Below, piece by piece: positions 12,364 to 23,076 of a DNA stretch of 64,000 nucleotides; the stretch's first letter is position 1, and each line of letters begins with the position of its first letter. This stretch comes from Vermamoeba vermiformis. Lineage: Eukaryota; Tubulinea; Echinamoebida. The DNA lies in NCBI GenBank assembly GCA_045837725.1, contig JBEWZL010000184.1, positions 1 through 64,000 on the forward strand, given 5' to 3'. Made by a program: the position numbers and the translations under genes. Below the pieces are notes generated by a model. The model saw only the letters and a program-made list of their open reading frames with translations, was not told the origin of the DNA and did not search any database.

Positions 12364-14178
12364 ATGGATAAATTCAAGAAAATCTTCGGCAGAACTACCG
12401 CTGTAGTGATCGGCATGGTGCACGTTGATCCATTGCCTGGAACACCGCGTAACACGCTCTCAATGGACCAAATCGTTGAAAATTCTCTTAAAGAAGTCAG
12501 ATTGTACCTCGAGGCTGGTGTGGTAAGCTGACCAGCTCCGATTATGCTTTCATTGAAATTACTCAAAATATTATCTAAAATAATAAGTTGGCCCCAAGCA
12601 ATAACAATTGCTAAAATATGGCTTATTAGAATATTCTTGACGTAGATTGGCAATTAATACTTTTTAAAAATACTTCCTGCAACGGTCGTGTCTGCCTTGA
12701 TCAGATCTTGACATAGCTCTTTCGTAGGACGCTCTGATGATTGAAAACATGCACGATGTACCATATTTGAACACTGTAGTAGGTCCTGAAATCGTTGCTA
12801 GCATGACTATCGGTACGTAGCGGATCCAAGTGTGTGGATGGCACGCACTTTTCTTGGCTTACCATTCGTCTTATTAATATTTTATATAAAGTCGGCCAAG
12901 CAGTGCGTAAGGCTAGCAAATTGCCCGTTGGTATTCAAGTACTCGCTGCTGCTAATAAGGAAGCAATTGCTATCGCACAAGCAGCAGATCTACAGTTCAT
13001 TCGCGCTGAAGGTACGTGTAGACGCGAGATATATGCTTAACTATATGCATTCATTGACATACTATGTAATTTAGGCTATGTCTTTGCTCACGTAGCGGAT
13101 GAAGGCACAATGAACTCTTGTGCAGGAGAAATTATGCGCTATCGCAAACAAATTGGCGCCGATAACGTCTTAGTATTCACGGATATTAAGAAGAAGCACA
13201 GGTAAGTCCTCTATGTAATATTTCTTCGAGCTTGTAAATTTTACTCGAGCAGATCCAATTTTAAGTACCTTCATTCGCAATTATCTATCTTGATGGTATC
13301 GGTACTATTGTCCTGTATGATATTATGTTATCGATATTAATAGTTCTTTATTTACAAGTTGATACGAGAAATTTTAATTACAAGTTCTCTGTATCTGCTG
13401 AATTTCGATTATAATCTTGATGTTCGTTTCATAATTCGTTTCTGTAGTGCCCATGCAATTACAGCTGATGTTAGCATCGCTGAGACGGCAAAGGCAGCCG
13501 AGTTCTTCCTCAGCGATGGCGTGATCGTGACCGGAGCGGCTACCGCAGTTCCAGCGGATTTGAAAGACTTATTATCAGTAAAAAAAGCCGTCAAAATACC
13601 AGTCTTGATAGGTAAGAATAATATAGTTAGTATATAGTCCTATTACATCACCTTAAAAGGGCTGTTAACGCTCCGAGGAAAGGTTGTAGCAAACAAGCTA
13701 TGATTCATAAGGTTCTTGTGTGATAATCGATGGAATATCTAGTTGAAAATACTGAATTCGATGCTTGATTTGTTTAAATCGAACAAAATTGTGTTTCTTG
13801 CACTTTCAGTAGGAATCCATCGAGATCGCGAAGAGAACTGACAAAATTATGATTTTTGGGAGTATTCCTGCTTAGGAAAATACTCAAAATAGGACCTTTT
13901 GGATCTATAGTTAGTTTTGTACAATCATAGTATATTCTGTTGCATTATGGCTTTAAGGATAACAATTTCGTTGCGGATCTGTCGAATTTACCCGTTTAAT
14001 ATCAGGCTCAGGAGTTACAGAGGAGAATATGGAGACTTATTTGCAGGCTAACGCTCTTATTGTTGGTTCGTACTTTAAGAAAGACGGCTATTGGGGAAAC
14101 AGCGTGGATGTCCAGAAAACAAAATCGTTTATGAACAAGATCCGCGCGTTGCGAATGAAAAGCGAAGCAAAATTGTAA
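12364..14178 (+). CDS. BtpA-family TIM-barrel protein
   Basis: Exons join to about 275 aa, the usual size of the BtpA family (PF03437). Visible family blocks are VVIGMVHVDPLPGTP at the N-terminus, DALMIENMHDVPYL, LPVGIQVLAAANKEAIAIA, FIRAEGYVFAHVADEG and a C-terminal GSGVTEENMETYLQANALIV phosphate-binding-like strand. In cyanobacteria BtpA stabilises photosystem I. Non-photosynthetic protists and animals also carry the family, where its reaction is unknown, so no photosynthetic role is implied. Several introns are long for this window; the one before GSGVTEEN is about 390 nt. Confidence 0.88.
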
Positions 14179-14554
14179 ATAGATTTGGTGTGATACATGA
14201 TCACATAAATATAATAAATGACCCGATTGTTGTTTGAACGGCATTGACCCGAACGGCAAGGCTGAACTCAATCCAATGCCGCTCCGGATCTGAATGACAT
14301 TGCATTTCAAAAACTAGCGCGACGAGATATGAATACTACTATATATTCAAGAGCGAGCAGGCAACAGTTCAAAATGATATGTGTCCAACTGAAAAGCTTT
14401 TGAAATTACAGAGAAAATCAATTTAGATACGCCAAATGAGGTAAAGAATTGAAAAGGAGCAAAATCCGCGAATGAGAGGCAGGAGTTATGGTTAATAGTA
14501 TTATGATACATATTTACAGTTTATTTACACGCAGTTTGTACAAGGCAAAATTTT

Positions 14555-15767
14555 TCAGCAGATCTTGCAAGATCGCTGAGAGACGTTCTCGCTTTGGTAG
14601 TTTGCGAGAGGGAAGATGGGCTTGAAGTCCATGGAGAACATTTGTTTGTGCATGATTGGCATATTATTGCATTCTTGCGAAACAGTCTCGGATTTGACTT
14701 CGAAGCCGGTCAGCTCTTCCATAGAGACTTGAATTAAAGCATCAAGTGCGCTAGGGAGGATTGTGGTAGTAGTGGTAGTGGTGGTAATAGTCTCTTCAAT
14801 GACGGTGTCGAGGCGTTGACGCTTGCGAGGGCGCGAATCTTCCTCATCTTGTTCCTTAACGCGAGATTGCATGAGAATGTTAGCGCAGCTGTTCTCGGAG
14901 GTGCTGTCTTCGTTGTCGCCAGACATTTCGTTTGATTCCCAGTGCTCGTCGTTTTCAGAAAGATCGACATCCATGTCGTCTCCGTCGAACTCTTCGAGAG
15001 ACAAGTCGTCTTCGTCTTGGCTGCTGCGGCTGCTTCTCTTTCGCTTGCGGCCTTGTTGAACGCACATTCTGCGGAGCATTGTGTTCCATTGGTTCTTGAT
15101 GTGGTTGGCAGTTCGGCCGGGGATGAGTTTAGCAATGTCAGCCCATCGGTTTCCTAACTTCTCGTGAGCGGCGCGTACGAGGCTCCATTCCTTGGGAGTC
15201 AAGGCGTCCTTGCGAATGTGGGGATCGAGTTGGTTGCACCATCTCTCGCGGCATTGTTTGGGAAGGCGGCCCTTCAAGTGAGAGGCAATAAAACGCCAGT
15301 TCTTGGTGCCGTGCTCCTTAACTAAATCAGCAAGCATTTGGTCCTCCTATAAGAATGAAACGAATCATTAATATTTTATTCTTTCAGTCAAAATCTGAGA
15401 ATGAGTCAGCGAATCCGCAATAAAAGTTAACCGCTGATCGTTAAAATGTAGGAAGGCTTAAGCTTACCTCAGGAGTCCATCTTCCTTTGACTTTAAGGGT
15501 ATCAGGGTTCAAGCTGGCCTTGTAGCGGTGCATGCATTGAGCGGGGGTCTTGCCCGGGATTTGCTCCGCGATCTTTTTCCAGTTCTTCTCTTTACATAAG
15601 ATGACGGCCACTCTAAGCTTCTCGTCGTCGTCTTCGGTCCAGTCCGCCTCAACGTCGTCCATGCGAGAGTCTACCTCGCTGAAACTGTCGGATGAGTTGG
15701 AGATTCTAGAACCACGGCGAGTTCGACCGCGAACAATTTCGTCTGACTCTTGGTTGAATCGAGGCAT
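14555..15767 (-). CDS. R1R2R3-type (3R) Myb transcription factor
   Basis: Two exons (15767-15468 and 15346-14555) give 363 aa. Three Myb repeats follow each other: R1 from DWTEDDDEKL to QCMHRYKASLNP, R2 from GRWTPEEDQML to ERWCNQLDPHI, R3 from ALTPKEWSLV to NHIKNQWNTMLRR. Each has the spaced Trp pattern, though the first Trp of R3 is replaced by Leu in ALTPKE. The linker after R3 is basic (GRKRKRSSRSS), a likely nuclear signal, followed by an acidic Asp/Glu/Ser stretch that may activate, and a Thr run. 3R-Mybs of animals, plants and Dictyostelium control cell-cycle genes; that role here is inferred. The intron lies within R2, just after its first Trp. Confidence 0.92.
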
Positions 15768-16664
15768 AGTTAAATAATTAAGCCCTCTATTTTTTTTTTA
15801 AATATGGAGTTGTGGTAGCGGCTCAGTTTAAAAAAATCAAATTATGCTGAACGCAAAACTTTTTATGCTTTCCGTCGTGTGAGTCAGCATATCAAAATGG
15901 TCGGTTTTCTCCCAGTTTCACTTCAGTTTTCAGTTTCGTTTTTGGCAATTTTTCCTTATATAGCGGCCACGTGGGCAGACTAGGCAAATAGTCGTTGAGT
16001 TTTCTAAATTTTAATGATTTGGCGAGAGCAATAATAAGCTGCATAAGAGATTCTATTTCTATTGTTTGCCGCTGAATTTTCTCGACGGCGTTGTCTCCCT
16101 ACATCCGCTGCTGATCAGGCTTGTAGAACACAACTCCAGCGATAACGCGCCAATATTGCGCCACTATACTTAACATAGAAATTGAATTCACCATTCAACG
16201 GCGAAGAAAAATGAAATAGTGTCTATATAAAGCAATGTATTCGGTACGAACCCGACAATTTCAATGGTTGATGCTATATTTAACGAAGCGCATAGACTAT
16301 ATTTGCCTTTATTATCCGATAATAGGCAGCAATTTCAATTTTCCTAACTTAGATGACAAAACGCGGATCTGACATTTATAACTCCACGAGCTCCTGCAGC
16401 CGTTCACCATCAATTGTGCGACCTTTATCAAAGCAATTCCAGTATTGATTTCTTTTAGATTGCTTTGAGTTTTCTGTGTGCGAAGGATCGGGTTGCCAAG
16501 AGTAACGCGACTCAAAGTTGAAAAGTTTTTCTCAGTCAACGGGATCTACATCGGCTTAAGTCTTGATCTTTGGTATAAGGCGTTCCTTTATTAACATCGG
16601 CTCGCAACAGCGAAGATTCTTCTCAAATTGAACCGAAAGCTCGGGATCTACGGAGTTGATCGGC
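15768..16664. other. Spacer of about 900 bp upstream of the Myb gene
   Basis: No convincing coding exon was seen. It is the 5' side of the Myb gene and the 3' side of the SDR gene. It contains TATA-like stretches near 15955 and 16224 and several GATC-containing words (near 16365, 16541 and 16641). A 75-codon minus ORF at 16312-16539 shows no domain. It is one of the longest gene-free stretches in a compact window, so it may hold Myb control elements, but none can be named. Confidence 0.45.
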
Positions 16665-18721
16665 TTACCAGTCCGCGATTTGGTAGTCCTTGAAGAATCG
16701 TCCGTAGTAGACTATGCCCTTTAGCAGGCATGTAAAGATCTTCAACGATAGATTAATTAGATTGGTTTCCGATTGAAATGATTCAGTAAACGCTGGTGAT
16801 TTAGCGGATCTGCGAGAAATATAGCGATTCTCTACACAAATCCAACGGAATTGACTCGGCTCCGTCGGGAACGTGAGCGCAGGCAGTACATATATCACAC
16901 TACTAAAATTTGATATTGCAAAATTTGAACCGAAAAGTTTGATCGAGCGCGAGACTTTTGAAATGATGAGCGTTAACTATTCTTACCGGGTCTAGGACGC
17001 GTGAGGCACCATCCAGGCAATCCAATGGTGTTCTAGAAGGTAATCCTTGAGCGTTTGCAATATTCTCTGCTACCGAGTGTGGGACAAGTTCGGATACCCT
17101 TTTGATCAAGAACAAAATTAGCATCAAAATCACGATATAGAGGAGAAAATCGATGGAATATAATTGTAGCAATCTGGCCTTTGACTTCGTTAACCGCTAA
17201 ATGGTACTAAGAGGGAAATGTTCGCGGATCAGCCGTAGGAAATTTCATAAAGGTGTTTGGTTTAATAATAAACAGCTGTCCGTTCTCTAATTGATCGTGG
17301 ATTCGCATCCATAAAGATCTTTTGATAGAAGGCGTAAAATAGGAACAATTAAAAATGACATAAAGTCTAAATTTCTTGCGGCTAAGTTGAACGATCTAAA
17401 TCTGCAATCCCTCGCCGTTTAGACGTTCACCAAAAGGCAAATTTAATAGAAGTTGCTCGATTTGAGCAAAAAATCTAATCTAGACTTACCAGCCGGGGTC
17501 AACTGCGTTCATCCAAATGCCATCCACAGCGAATGTAGCAGCAGTTGTCTTGGTAAGCATATTCAAACTCGCCTGTAATACCACATTAATATCATAAAGC
17601 AGGTAATCCATTAAAATGTGGCGTATCCCTGAAGCACATTAATTTCTCGAGTCTAATTTCTCCTGTGCTTTGGATCCGAAACACAAAATCAGTAAGAAAT
17701 GTCCGTCTGTTTTACTATTATTTCAACAATACCCGCGCGATGGAGTTACAACAATATAAATTTGTTTGAATTGATGCTAAAACGAGCTCGGGCCTTTAAG
17801 TTCAACTTCCAAAACACAAATCCGGAGCCATTTTATCGCGAGAGTATACTCAGCGCAACGCGATTAAATTCAATTTGTAATACTACTAAGCAATATATAC
17901 AGCTGCTTGCACTGAATGACGCAATAGCGCAGAGCAAGGCCAACCGTCAAGCCGACCAGGATTTGGGCGTTGAATAAAAAACATGCGATTTTTGTTCAAT
18001 CGTCTAACTCGGAGGTGTACTAGCCACGTCAGTCGTTGCGGAGTACTAATGCACGGCGTTTTGATTCGGAATGAAGCACGCATATTTTCCGAATTTGTAG
18101 ATCTGCAAAGTCAGGAAGCGTCGTTAACTTCCCTCGAAATTCACGGCCACTTGTGAGCCAGTTGTGAATTAAGTAGGCGTCACGCCACACTTAGCGATTC
18201 AATTTAATGGTTAAAATTTGAGTCATATTTCAACGAACGATGGACACGCTTCGGAACGCGGATGTAGGCACAAAAAGACAGCTTGGGAATGGTAAATAAA
18301 GCTTACCTTTGCCATATTGGTGTGCGGATGGTTCGTGGATTTTCCGTCGTAGTTAAACTGGCCTTCTACCGAGGAGACATTGATAATGAATCTGTTTTTC
18401 TAGGGAATAAAATGGATTAGCTTTCAACGACCAATTCAACTGTAAAACAAATAGATTTCCAATAGAATATATCCTGATAATTGCACGTGCATATCAATTA
18501 AATGTATTGCTCTAGCCAGCAACGCTGCTATTGCAGATCAAAAAAACACTGTTGGAAAGTACTTTCAAGTCGCGCTAACGCGTGCATAAATTATTAATGA
18601 TATTTCGGACGTAAATACGCACCTTTGGTGACGAGAGGAATAGCGGATGCATCTTTTGGATCAAAATGAAAGGTGCGCATGCATTGATGAATTGATCTTC
18701 AACCAACTCGGTAATAGAAAT
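16665..18721 (-). CDS. SDR-family oxidoreductase, C-terminal half only visible
   Basis: Five exons stay in frame: 18721-18623 ([20 protein letters not shown]), 18399-18307 ([16 protein letters not shown] then HPHTNMAK), 17572-17490 ([20 protein letters not shown] then MNAVDPGW), about 17106-16993 ([20 protein letters not shown]), and a last exon ending FKDYQIADW with the stop at 16665. These match the C-terminal half of a short-chain dehydrogenase group with the VSS-EG and [13 protein letters not shown] blocks; Ser of NVSS and the [11 protein letters not shown] region are near the active site. The NAD(P)-binding Rossmann half (TGxxxGxG) is not found upstream: the next 350 bp hold a Pro-rich ORF on the other strand. 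Introns of roughly 230-730 nt are far longer than elsewhere. It is a truncated gene, a gene with unseen exons, or a decaying copy. Confidence 0.7.
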
Positions 18722-18757
18722 CTAAACAAAAAGGTTAGTATGCGATACTAGAGTATT

Positions 18758-19093
18758 GTGGAGCTTACTTCTTCAATAGGATTCACGGGCACAATTCCTA
18801 TGACCGCACCAGTTGAGCCAGTAGCAGCGCCTGTTGCTACTCCAACAGCAGATCCGCCACTCAGTCCCCCAATCAATCCGCCAACAACGACCATGCCTCC
18901 AGTGTCACAAGCACCTACAGCCATCAATGCACCATTCGCGCCAATCACATGGACTCCTGTCGATAAGATTCCTGTGGCTTTAGTGCCGAGTGCAGAAAAT
19001 TCAACCGAAGAAGCAACGAGCGGTGCAAGTCGATCTATTTCTATCGTGTCCTTCTTATGGATGGCTACTATCGCATTCGGTGTTCTTAATTAG
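18758..19093 (+). CDS. C-terminal part of a Pro/Thr/Ala-rich, GPI-anchor-like surface protein
   Basis: The open frame encodes a mucin-like stalk (repeated PVEPVAAPVATPTADPPLSP-type text), an Asn-Ser-Thr segment, then small residues (TSGASRS) and a short hydrophobic end (ISIVSFLWMATIAFGVLN) with no charged tail. That pattern is a GPI-attachment signal. AATAAA lies about 70 bp after the stop. No signal peptide or in-frame start is seen; the ORF probably enters through an acceptor such as CAATAG near 18777, and its first exon is missing from the expected place. The opposite strand is also open and Gly/Ala/Val-rich, with a donor in phase with the SDR exon, so strand choice is not certain. Confidence 0.4.
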   Translation: MELTSSIGFTGTIPMTAPVEPVAAPVATPTADPPLSPPINPPTTTMPPVSQAPTAINAPFAPITWTPVDKIPVALVPSAENSTEEATSGASRSISIVSFLWMATIAFGVLN

Positions 19094-19219
19094 CATGTTG
19101 AGGTGTCACCAAAGCACGTGCATAATGTTCCTCGAAATACTTGTAAATTCCTTCGTTAGATTGAATAAATAATTTAAAAGCAAAACGGTTCAATTTCATT
19201 TTAGATCTGACCACACAAA

Positions 19220-20544
19220 ATGCTATCCGAACTTCAATCGGGTTTAAACAAGCTCAAGAAAGTCGATGTTAAGCAAAAAGAGGCACCCAAAGTCGTCATC
19301 TGTGCTGACAGCCAAGACTACACCAGATTAATGAAGGAAGCGTACTTCGAAGAGTACTACGAAGATATTAAATCATTTACATTCAAGACGGAGTTTCAAT
19401 CCTTAGCAAAACAACAGGCCAAGCTTTTAACGCAAGCTCACCAAGCGTATCTGAAAAATTCGAATTCAATTCAGGATTCGTTAAAATCAGAAGGAATACA
19501 ACAAATAATTAAGAATATAGATGAGAAGGCAAATCAATTAAATACGCGAATTTTTGTGCGATTGTCTTCGAGATCACCGAAGGATGCAGCACTTTTGGTT
19601 CCTCAATTTCCACAGCTGTTCCAGCAAGTAGGATAATAATACTATATTAAAATAATGTTAACATTAACGTATTTATTTAGGAGCTTACAGCGATCAAAGA
19701 AAAAGATGAAAAGAACGGCAACAAAAATACAGATCATAATCAACGGCTCCACGCTTTGTAAGTAGATCTGCAATTAAATAATTTAATAACTGTTCATTAG
19801 ATATATTGCATCGACTAAGGCTATGAGCTGCGCTAATGGAACTGAAGGTGTGGAATTGCTGATTAAAAGTGACAGAATCCAAGGCGACCTTGAGACTTAC
19901 GCTGATAGTCCCGATGATGCTAATAACAACGAGCCATTCAATTTGATAATACGAGAGTTTGTTCCGTTTGATGTAAGCTGAGCGAGATCTGGTCGCGATA
20001 AATCGATCTGATCTAATTTTTAGGTCCAATACGAATTCCGTGCATTTGTGTACAACAAAAAATTGACTGGCTTAACACAATACAACGAAGTAAGTATATT
20101 AATATCGCATCGAATGATTTTGAATCTAATTTTTCTTAACAGTACGTCTACTTTCCAGATTTGGAAAACGAGAAGGACGAGATCCACAATCTCATCGCTG
20201 AATTCGTGCACAATACATTAGTGCCTCATATTAAATTGACTAACTGCGTCGTTGATTTTGTATTGGTCAAAGAAAATGGAAAGTTGAAAGTACGTACACA
20301 ATTTTTCCATATTTGGCTATCTTTCGTTCATGAACTAACCAATTCTTACTAAACATAGCCATACGTTATCGAATTGAACCCATTTGCAGAATTTGCAGGC
20401 GGAGGATTGTTCAATTGGGTCGATGACATGGATCTGCTCCTCGGCAAAAAGCCGTTTGAGTTCCGTATTGCCAAACAAATATCGGACTTTGCATTGCAGA
20501 ATATTAGCGCTACTTGGAAGCCTTTTGTATTTGCAGACAAATAA
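19220..20544 (+). CDS. CDC123/D123 family protein (eIF2 assembly chaperone)
   Basis: Exon 1 is large, followed by four short introns, giving about 360 aa. Family (PF07065) signatures are RIFVRLSSRSPKDAAL, the central IIREFVPF..EFRAFVYNKKL followed by Gln-Tyr-Asn-Glu-Tyr, VVDFVLV, and the C-terminal VIELNPFAEFAGGGLFNW with PFEFRI. CDC123 has an ATP-grasp-like fold and helps eIF2gamma join eIF2alpha, so it supports translation initiation. The basic and acidic ATP-grasp residues (Arg in VRLSSRSP, Asp in VVDF, Glu-Asn in ELNPF) are present, so activity is likely. Its N-terminal 85 residues are longer and more helical than the family core. Confidence 0.88.
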
Positions 20545-20634
20545 ATTGAGGCCAACATAAACTCCGATCCTGTAACCCTCAAAAATTATTTTTGTATTTT
20601 TGATGTGTTTTCTTCGAATTAATAATCGTTAATT

Positions 20635-22611
20635 TTATTCCGTGCAATACGAGGCCAGTTCGTTGACAAAGCTGTTCTCATACTTCTTTTTCGCGCAGTC
20701 AACGACACTAAGACCCTTTTGGTCTTTATAATCGACCAGTGCACCTAGTGCTATGAGGTACCTTATTATCTCCATTGCCATGCCTGATCGTACTGCGATC
20801 ATTAACGGTGAGCACATCCGCCGTTCAAACATGCACGGTGCATTAATGTCCACACCGCGCTGCAGAAGCAAGTCAATTATGGTGTAACGCTTATTTGTGA
20901 GCCCTTTAGGACCGATATGTTTGCATAATAATATTGCAAACGGTGATAACTGGTTGCCACCGTGTCTTGCTGGATCTGCTCCATTTTCCAGTAACATCGC
21001 CAAGCCACTAAGGAGCTCAGCGTCCTTCTTAAAGGACCTTTCCATGAAGGACATAAGCGGTGTAAAGCCTCGCGGGTCTATGTGGTTCATATATCTTTTG
21101 CACACGGGAATAATCTCCAGTATTCCGCCGAAATAAGATTTCGGAGGGAAGAGATGGTCGGTAGTGCGCGTGCTGATCCAATGATTAAGCAACGATATTC
21201 CACCTTTTGATATATCTGGTCGAATTTTACCATCTCTAATCATTTCCAACGCGTATTGTTCGGCACCAGGGATACTTAATACTAAGAATAATTTTTCGGG
21301 ATCTGTTACGTCTTTGAGGATGTAACGCAACTTCATATAACGCAGGGAAGATTGGTCAACGATACAGCCACGCTGAACCATTGTCCAAAATAAGGCATGA
21401 CTGTCCATACGAGCTGGTGCTGTTGACCAATCACGTAACGAGGCAATTTTGTTGAATTGTTCAATCGATGTAACAAAATCATTGTTTTTAATAATCTTCT
21501 CGACGCAGGGGAGTATATCCTTATGCACAATATCTTCCGTAGTGATTTGGTCAGAATCTAATAAGTCTCTGAAAGCGGAGTGTACCGAATCCGAGTGTTT
21601 CAATTTTTCATCGCTGATCTGCTTCAATATTTGTAATGCTGCACCATATTCGCGTTGATAAATAAGAGCTTCCATTCGTTGTACTGGAGAATATGGTACG
21701 TATGTTGTAATTACACTCCCCACTTCTTCGTCTGCATAATAATACGGGTTTCTGACTGAAAATTCAACTAGTTCAGTCCGCGAAGGAAATCGATACTCCA
21801 AGTAATCATACAAATACTCTTCATATTCCATCGACGTTTCTGTTGTTAAATAGTTCGCTGCCTCCTGCCATTTGCTTCGCTCGCAAGCTTCTTGTAGTTT
21901 GGTCGATCCAAAGTAACGGAGGTAAAGTTCGTAGGGAAGACTAGCTACGTCGATCATATTGCCATTATGTTGAACATTTTTTGGCATTTCACCTATAAGG
22001 GTGACTTTCACATTCGACGGAACGTTCTCAATCCACGGTACTTGATCTTCGTAAAAAACAACGAGTTCTTCGAGCTTAGGAGGTGCGCTAATGCCACCTC
22101 TATCCTGAGTTGATTGCAATTGAAGCCGCTTGACATTTGGAAACAACGGCCATAGTGAAAGCAGAGAATCTGCATGGTAAAACGCAGAGCGCAGTCCAAT
22201 GACCAGTGTTTTTATTTGTTCCAATGACTCGGACGGATTGATATGTTTAGCATTGAGTTTGAAGCCGCGCGTAATCAGCGTATGTAATTTTTTGGATGCT
22301 TCAATAATTTTCGGGATGGCGTGTTTTGGGGCCTTTCTCCATTGCTCGTTTAATGTTAATATCGTTGGCTGATATTTTTTAACAATTATAAGGGATATTC
22401 CAAGGTCTAATTTGTCCATTCGGCGGAGTTTTATATGTTTTGGTTCCACCGAAGAATTTTCACAGATGTGCTTCCATCTCTGACAAACTGCAGCAAAATT
22501 CGCAATCCAATAACCAAATCCAAAATATTTAAATATGTACATATCTAAAATTTCATCGGGTAGCGCATTAATCAAGCCGTTAGGTCGTTGTTTAGATCTC
22601 GTGTTCACCAT
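20635..22611 (-). CDS. Intronless F-box protein with C-terminal ankyrin-like repeats
   Basis: A single 658-codon frame starts MVNTRSKQRPNGLINALPDE. The F-box spans about residues 13-55 (INALPDEILDMYIFKYFGFG, then CQRWKHICE). It should bind Skp1 in an SCF ubiquitin ligase. The middle is helical and Leu-rich without a clear domain. The C-terminal ~130 residues contain ankyrin-type units (GGNQLSPFAILL, IIDLLLQRGVDINAPC, SPLMIAVRSG, IIRYLIALGALVDYKDQKGL). It has no intron although nearly every neighbour has many, which suggests origin by retroposition or belonging to an expanded intronless family. Substrate is unknown. Confidence 0.85.
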   Translation of the reverse strand: MVNTRSKQRPNGLINALPDEILDMYIFKYFGFGYWIANFAAVCQRWKHICENSSVEPKHIKLRRMDKLDLGISLIIVKKYQPTILTLNEQWRKAPKHAIPKIIEASKKLHTLITRGFKLNAKHINPSESLEQIKTLVIGLRSAFYHADSLLSLWPLFPNVKRLQLQSTQDRGGISAPPKLEELVVFYEDQVPWIENVPSNVKVTLIGEMPKNVQHNGNMIDVASLPYELYLRYFGSTKLQEACERSKWQEAANYLTTETSMEYEEYLYDYLEYRFPSRTELVEFSVRNPYYYADEEVGSVITTYVPYSPVQRMEALIYQREYGAALQILKQISDEKLKHSDSVHSAFRDLLDSDQITTEDIVHKDILPCVEKIIKNNDFVTSIEQFNKIASLRDWSTAPARMDSHALFWTMVQRGCIVDQSSLRYMKLRYILKDVTDPEKLFLVLSIPGAEQYALEMIRDGKIRPDISKGGISLLNHWISTRTTDHLFPPKSYFGGILEIIPVCKRYMNHIDPRGFTPLMSFMERSFKKDAELLSGLAMLLENGADPARHGGNQLSPFAILLCKHIGPKGLTNKRYTIIDLLLQRGVDINAPCMFERRMCSPLMIAVRSGMAMEIIRYLIALGALVDYKDQKGLSVVDCAKKKYENSFVNELASYCTE

Positions 22612-22886
22612 GGCCTACAATTAATATATGTGCTATCTACTGAATTAAATATAGCTTTGAACTGAACTGTTCAACAACGATATTACAAGCAAAAAATAAT
22701 TTTGGCGCGCTATTTGCAAGCAGAATGGTCGACGTTATAGTTATCATGAAACTGATGTTAATAGTTGACCGTATAAATTAATACTACTCTAGTATATTTA
22801 AAGTTTGTTCGCATCGATATTGGTGTGCACAATGGTGTTCTACGCGGATCTAGATCGGGAATGATTTATACAAACTTTACAAAGCA

Positions 22887-22997
22887 CTAGTCCATTAACG
22901 GCTCGTTATTCTCTTCAGGTTCACTGTCCATGCCTTCATCGTCATCGAATTGATTGCCGTAGTAGTCGTGGAACTCATCGTCATCTTCATTGGCCAT
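22887..22997 (-). CDS. Acidic 36-aa small ORF
   Basis: ATG at 22997 opens 36 codons ending PLMD, with 16 Asp/Glu and a DEFHDYYGNQFDDDEG core. A plausible 3' splice site (TTGTATTTCAG) lies 17 nt before the ATG, with a stop in frame between, so this looks like a first coding exon after a 5' UTR intron. It lies between the 3' end of the helicase gene and the start of the F-box gene's upstream region on the same strand as both. It could also be a terminal exon or chance. No family recognised. Confidence 0.35.
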   Translation of the reverse strand: MANEDDDEFHDYYGNQFDDDEGMDSEPEENNEPLMD

Positions 22998-23076
22998 GAC
23001 TTATCTTCCTGCTTCTGAAATACAACACGAATAGTGGCTGAGAAGTGTTGTGTTCCTGTGTAGCTCGGGCGAATGT

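Noticed and set aside
15890-15950. TTTCACTTCAGTTTTCAGTTTCG text resembling an interferon-response element upstream of Myb
   Set aside because: Simple pyrimidine-rich repeat; the regulators of such elements are animal-specific, so likely chance.
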